Shown here: piece after piece, positions 5,493 to 6,850 of the stretch
Layout: each line of letters begins with the position of its first letter
Numbering within the stretch: the stretch's first letter is position 1
From: an uncultured Actinomycetes bacterium
Lineage (GTDB): Bacteria; Actinomycetota; Acidimicrobiia; Acidimicrobiales; Microtrichaceae
Reading direction: 5' to 3'
Assembly (NCBI GenBank): GCA_903930035.1
Contig: CAIYXG010000409.1
Coordinates: 1-6,850, forward strand
DNA: 6,850 nucleotides
Program-made: the position numbers and the translations under genes
Notes under the pieces: model-generated
Told to the model about the DNA's origin: nothing
Databases searched by the model: none
The model's input: the letters and a program-made list of their open reading frames with translations, nothing else

Positions 5493-6850
5493 ATGTCCCA
5501 GCACACCACCGGGGACGGTGCCGACCGCAGCTCGCGCGGGCTCGACGGGCCGTGGTGGGCCGCGCCCGCCGACGAGGCGCGGCGGCGCACGCTGCCCGAC
5601 CCCGGCGCCCCGATGGACGGCTGGGTGGAGGTGGACGTCCCCGGGCAGTGGGCCGACCAGCCCCAGCTCGAGGGGGTCACCGGCGAGGTGCTGCACCGCG
5701 TCGAGTTCGACCTGCCGCCGGTGGCGGACACCGAGCGGACCTGGCTCGTGCTCGACGGGGTGGCCGGGACGGCCGACGTCTGGATGGACGGCGACCTCCT
5801 GGGCGACACCGACGCGCCGTACCTGCCGCACACCTTCGAGATCACCGGCGTGCGGGCCGTGCACGAGCGTCGGCTGGTGGCGCTCGACGTGGCCTGCCCG
5901 CCGCCGAAGGAGCGGTCGCGCCGCGACCTCCTGGGGTCGCTCCGCGCCGACGGGGGCGGACCGCCCGGCGGCGTGTGGCGGCCGGTCCGCACGGAGCAGA
6001 CCGGTCCGGTCCGGCTGGGCGACCTGCAGGTCCGGTGCACCCTGGCCTCCCACCAGCGCGGCGAGTTCCGGCTCCGGGCCTCGCTCGACACGCTCCTCCC
6101 CCGCACCGTCACCGTCCGCACCACCGTGTCCGGCGCGGGCGCCACCACCGTGGACGAGCGCACCGTGCCCCTCGCCGCCGGGCTCAACCGCCAGGAGTGG
6201 GCCGTCCAGGTGGTGGACCCGGCCCGCTGGTGGCCGCACACCCTGGGCGCGCCCACCACGGTCGACGTCCTCGCCGAGGTGCTGCTCGGCGACGACGACC
6301 CCGAGCGCGGCGACCGGGCCCTGAGCGACCGGGCCGCACGGCGGACCGGGCTGCGCACCCTGTCGCGGGAGCCGGCCGGGTGGCGGGTCAACGGCGAGCT
6401 CCTGTTCCTCCAGGGCGTGGCGCTCCGGGCGACCGACCAGGACCTTGGGCAGCGGCTGCAGCGGCTCGTCGACGCCGGCGCCGACCTGGTGCGGGTGGCC
6501 GGCCGGCCGCCCTCGACAGAGCTCTGGGACCTGGCCGACCGGCTCGGACTGCTCGTCTGGGCCGACCTGCCGGTGGTGGGCCACCAGCACCGCAGCACCG
6601 TCCCCCGCGCGGTTCGGCAGGCCCGGAGGCTGGTCGCGGCGACCTCGTACCACCCCTCGACCGCCCTGTGGTGCTGCCACGACCGCCGCGTGCTCGGCCG
6701 CGACCTGCTGGTGGGCGACCGGGCGCTGGCCGGTGCGGTCCACACCGCCGACCCCGACGTGCCGGTCCTGCTCCGCGCCCCCGGCCCGGTCCGCGCGCTG
6801 CCGGCGTCGCGGCGGGGGTGGGGACGGCCTGCGCCGCTGGTGGTCGCGCA
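5493..6850 (+). CDS. Glycoside hydrolase family 2-like protein, partial, probable loss of the catalytic acid/base residue
   Basis: An open frame of 452 codons runs off the right edge without a stop. GH2 layout is visible. An N-terminal sugar-binding jelly roll spans about 15-165 (GWVEVDVPGQWAD, VLHRVEFDLPP, GVAGTADVWMDGDLLGDTDAPYLPHTFEI in successive strands). An Ig-like domain spans about 170-290 and ends near DPARWWPHTLG. The TIM-barrel entry is GWRVNGELLFLQGVALRATD (297-316, matching 'lNGkpvflrGvn') and LWDLADRLGLLVWADLPV (344-361). The GH2 acid/base block HPSIxLWCGHNE reads HPSTALWCCHDR here (387-398), so the catalytic Glu position holds Arg398. Known GH2 enzymes are beta-galactosidases, mannosidases or glucuronidases; the nucleophile region lies outside the window. 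No signal peptide is seen. Start: an in-frame TAG at 5466 leaves only ATG 5493 or GTG 5484, and ATG is preferred. Divergent from prmA. It may be a carbohydrate-binding pseudoenzyme; the substrate is unknown. Confidence 0.8.
   Translation, partial: MSQHTTGDGADRSSRGLDGPWWAAPADEARRRTLPDPGAPMDGWVEVDVPGQWADQPQLEGVTGEVLHRVEFDLPPVADTERTWLVLDGVAGTADVWMDGDLLGDTDAPYLPHTFEITGVRAVHERRLVALDVACPPPKERSRRDLLGSLRADGGGPPGGVWRPVRTEQTGPVRLGDLQVRCTLASHQRGEFRLRASLDTLLPRTVTVRTTVSGAGATTVDERTVPLAAGLNRQEWAVQVVDPARWWPHTLGAPTTVDVLAEVLLGDDDPERGDRALSDRAARRTGLRTLSREPAGWRVNGELLFLQGVALRATDQDLGQRLQRLVDAGADLVRVAGRPPSTELWDLADRLGLLVWADLPVVGHQHRSTVPRAVRQARRLVAATSYHPSTALWCCHDRRVLGRDLLVGDRALAGAVHTADPDVPVLLRAPGPVRALPASRRGWGRPAPLVVA

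Noticed and set aside
5460..6743. 427-codon minus-strand open frame opposite the GH2-like gene, and a longer frame extending prmA upstream to 6745
   Set aside because: Both are Arg/Gly/Pro/Ser-rich shadows. The plus strand gives a continuous GH2-like protein, and PrmA similarity begins near ATG 5455.

Overview
The window is a very GC-rich stretch of bacterial chromosome. Codon third positions are dominated by G and C, so long but meaningless open frames appear on the opposite strand of nearly every gene. A WhiB-type Fe-S regulator, which is restricted to Actinobacteria and their phages, places the DNA in that phylum. Which actinobacterial class it belongs to cannot be settled from these bases. 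A lineage outside the model genera, such as Acidimicrobiia, is only a guess from gene content.

Layout, left to right. (1) The 3' end of a 5-formyltetrahydrofolate cyclo-ligase gene (+, 3-371) ends at a perfect 10-bp hairpin. (2) Convergent with it is a 96-residue WhiB-family gene (-, 448-738). Its 251-bp upstream region holds an AT-richer island of palindromes and 10-bp-phased repeats (902-944). (3) A two-gene minus-strand operon follows: a MoxR/ChlI-like AAA+ ATPase (3022-4458), then a 668-residue von Willebrand A protein with an intact MIDAS motif (990-2996). This resembles an uncharacterised actinobacterial chelatase-like pair. (4) A 94-bp gap carries the probable leaderless promoter of the operon and a perfect 19-bp hairpin that runs into the stop codon of the gene upstream. 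(5) That gene is a PrmA-like ribosomal protein L11 methyltransferase (-, 4553-5455). (6) Only 37 bp away, a glycoside-hydrolase-family-2-like gene starts divergently (+, 5493 to the window end, incomplete). Its catalytic acid/base glutamate appears to be replaced by arginine.

The genes are mostly housekeeping or regulatory, and nothing indicates a mobile element, CRISPR array, prophage or RNA gene. The parts most worth following up are the AAA+/VWA pair, the apparent GH2 pseudoenzyme, the hairpin fused to the prmA stop codon, the repeat cluster upstream of whiB, and the -10 hexamers at leaderless spacing before three of the start codons.
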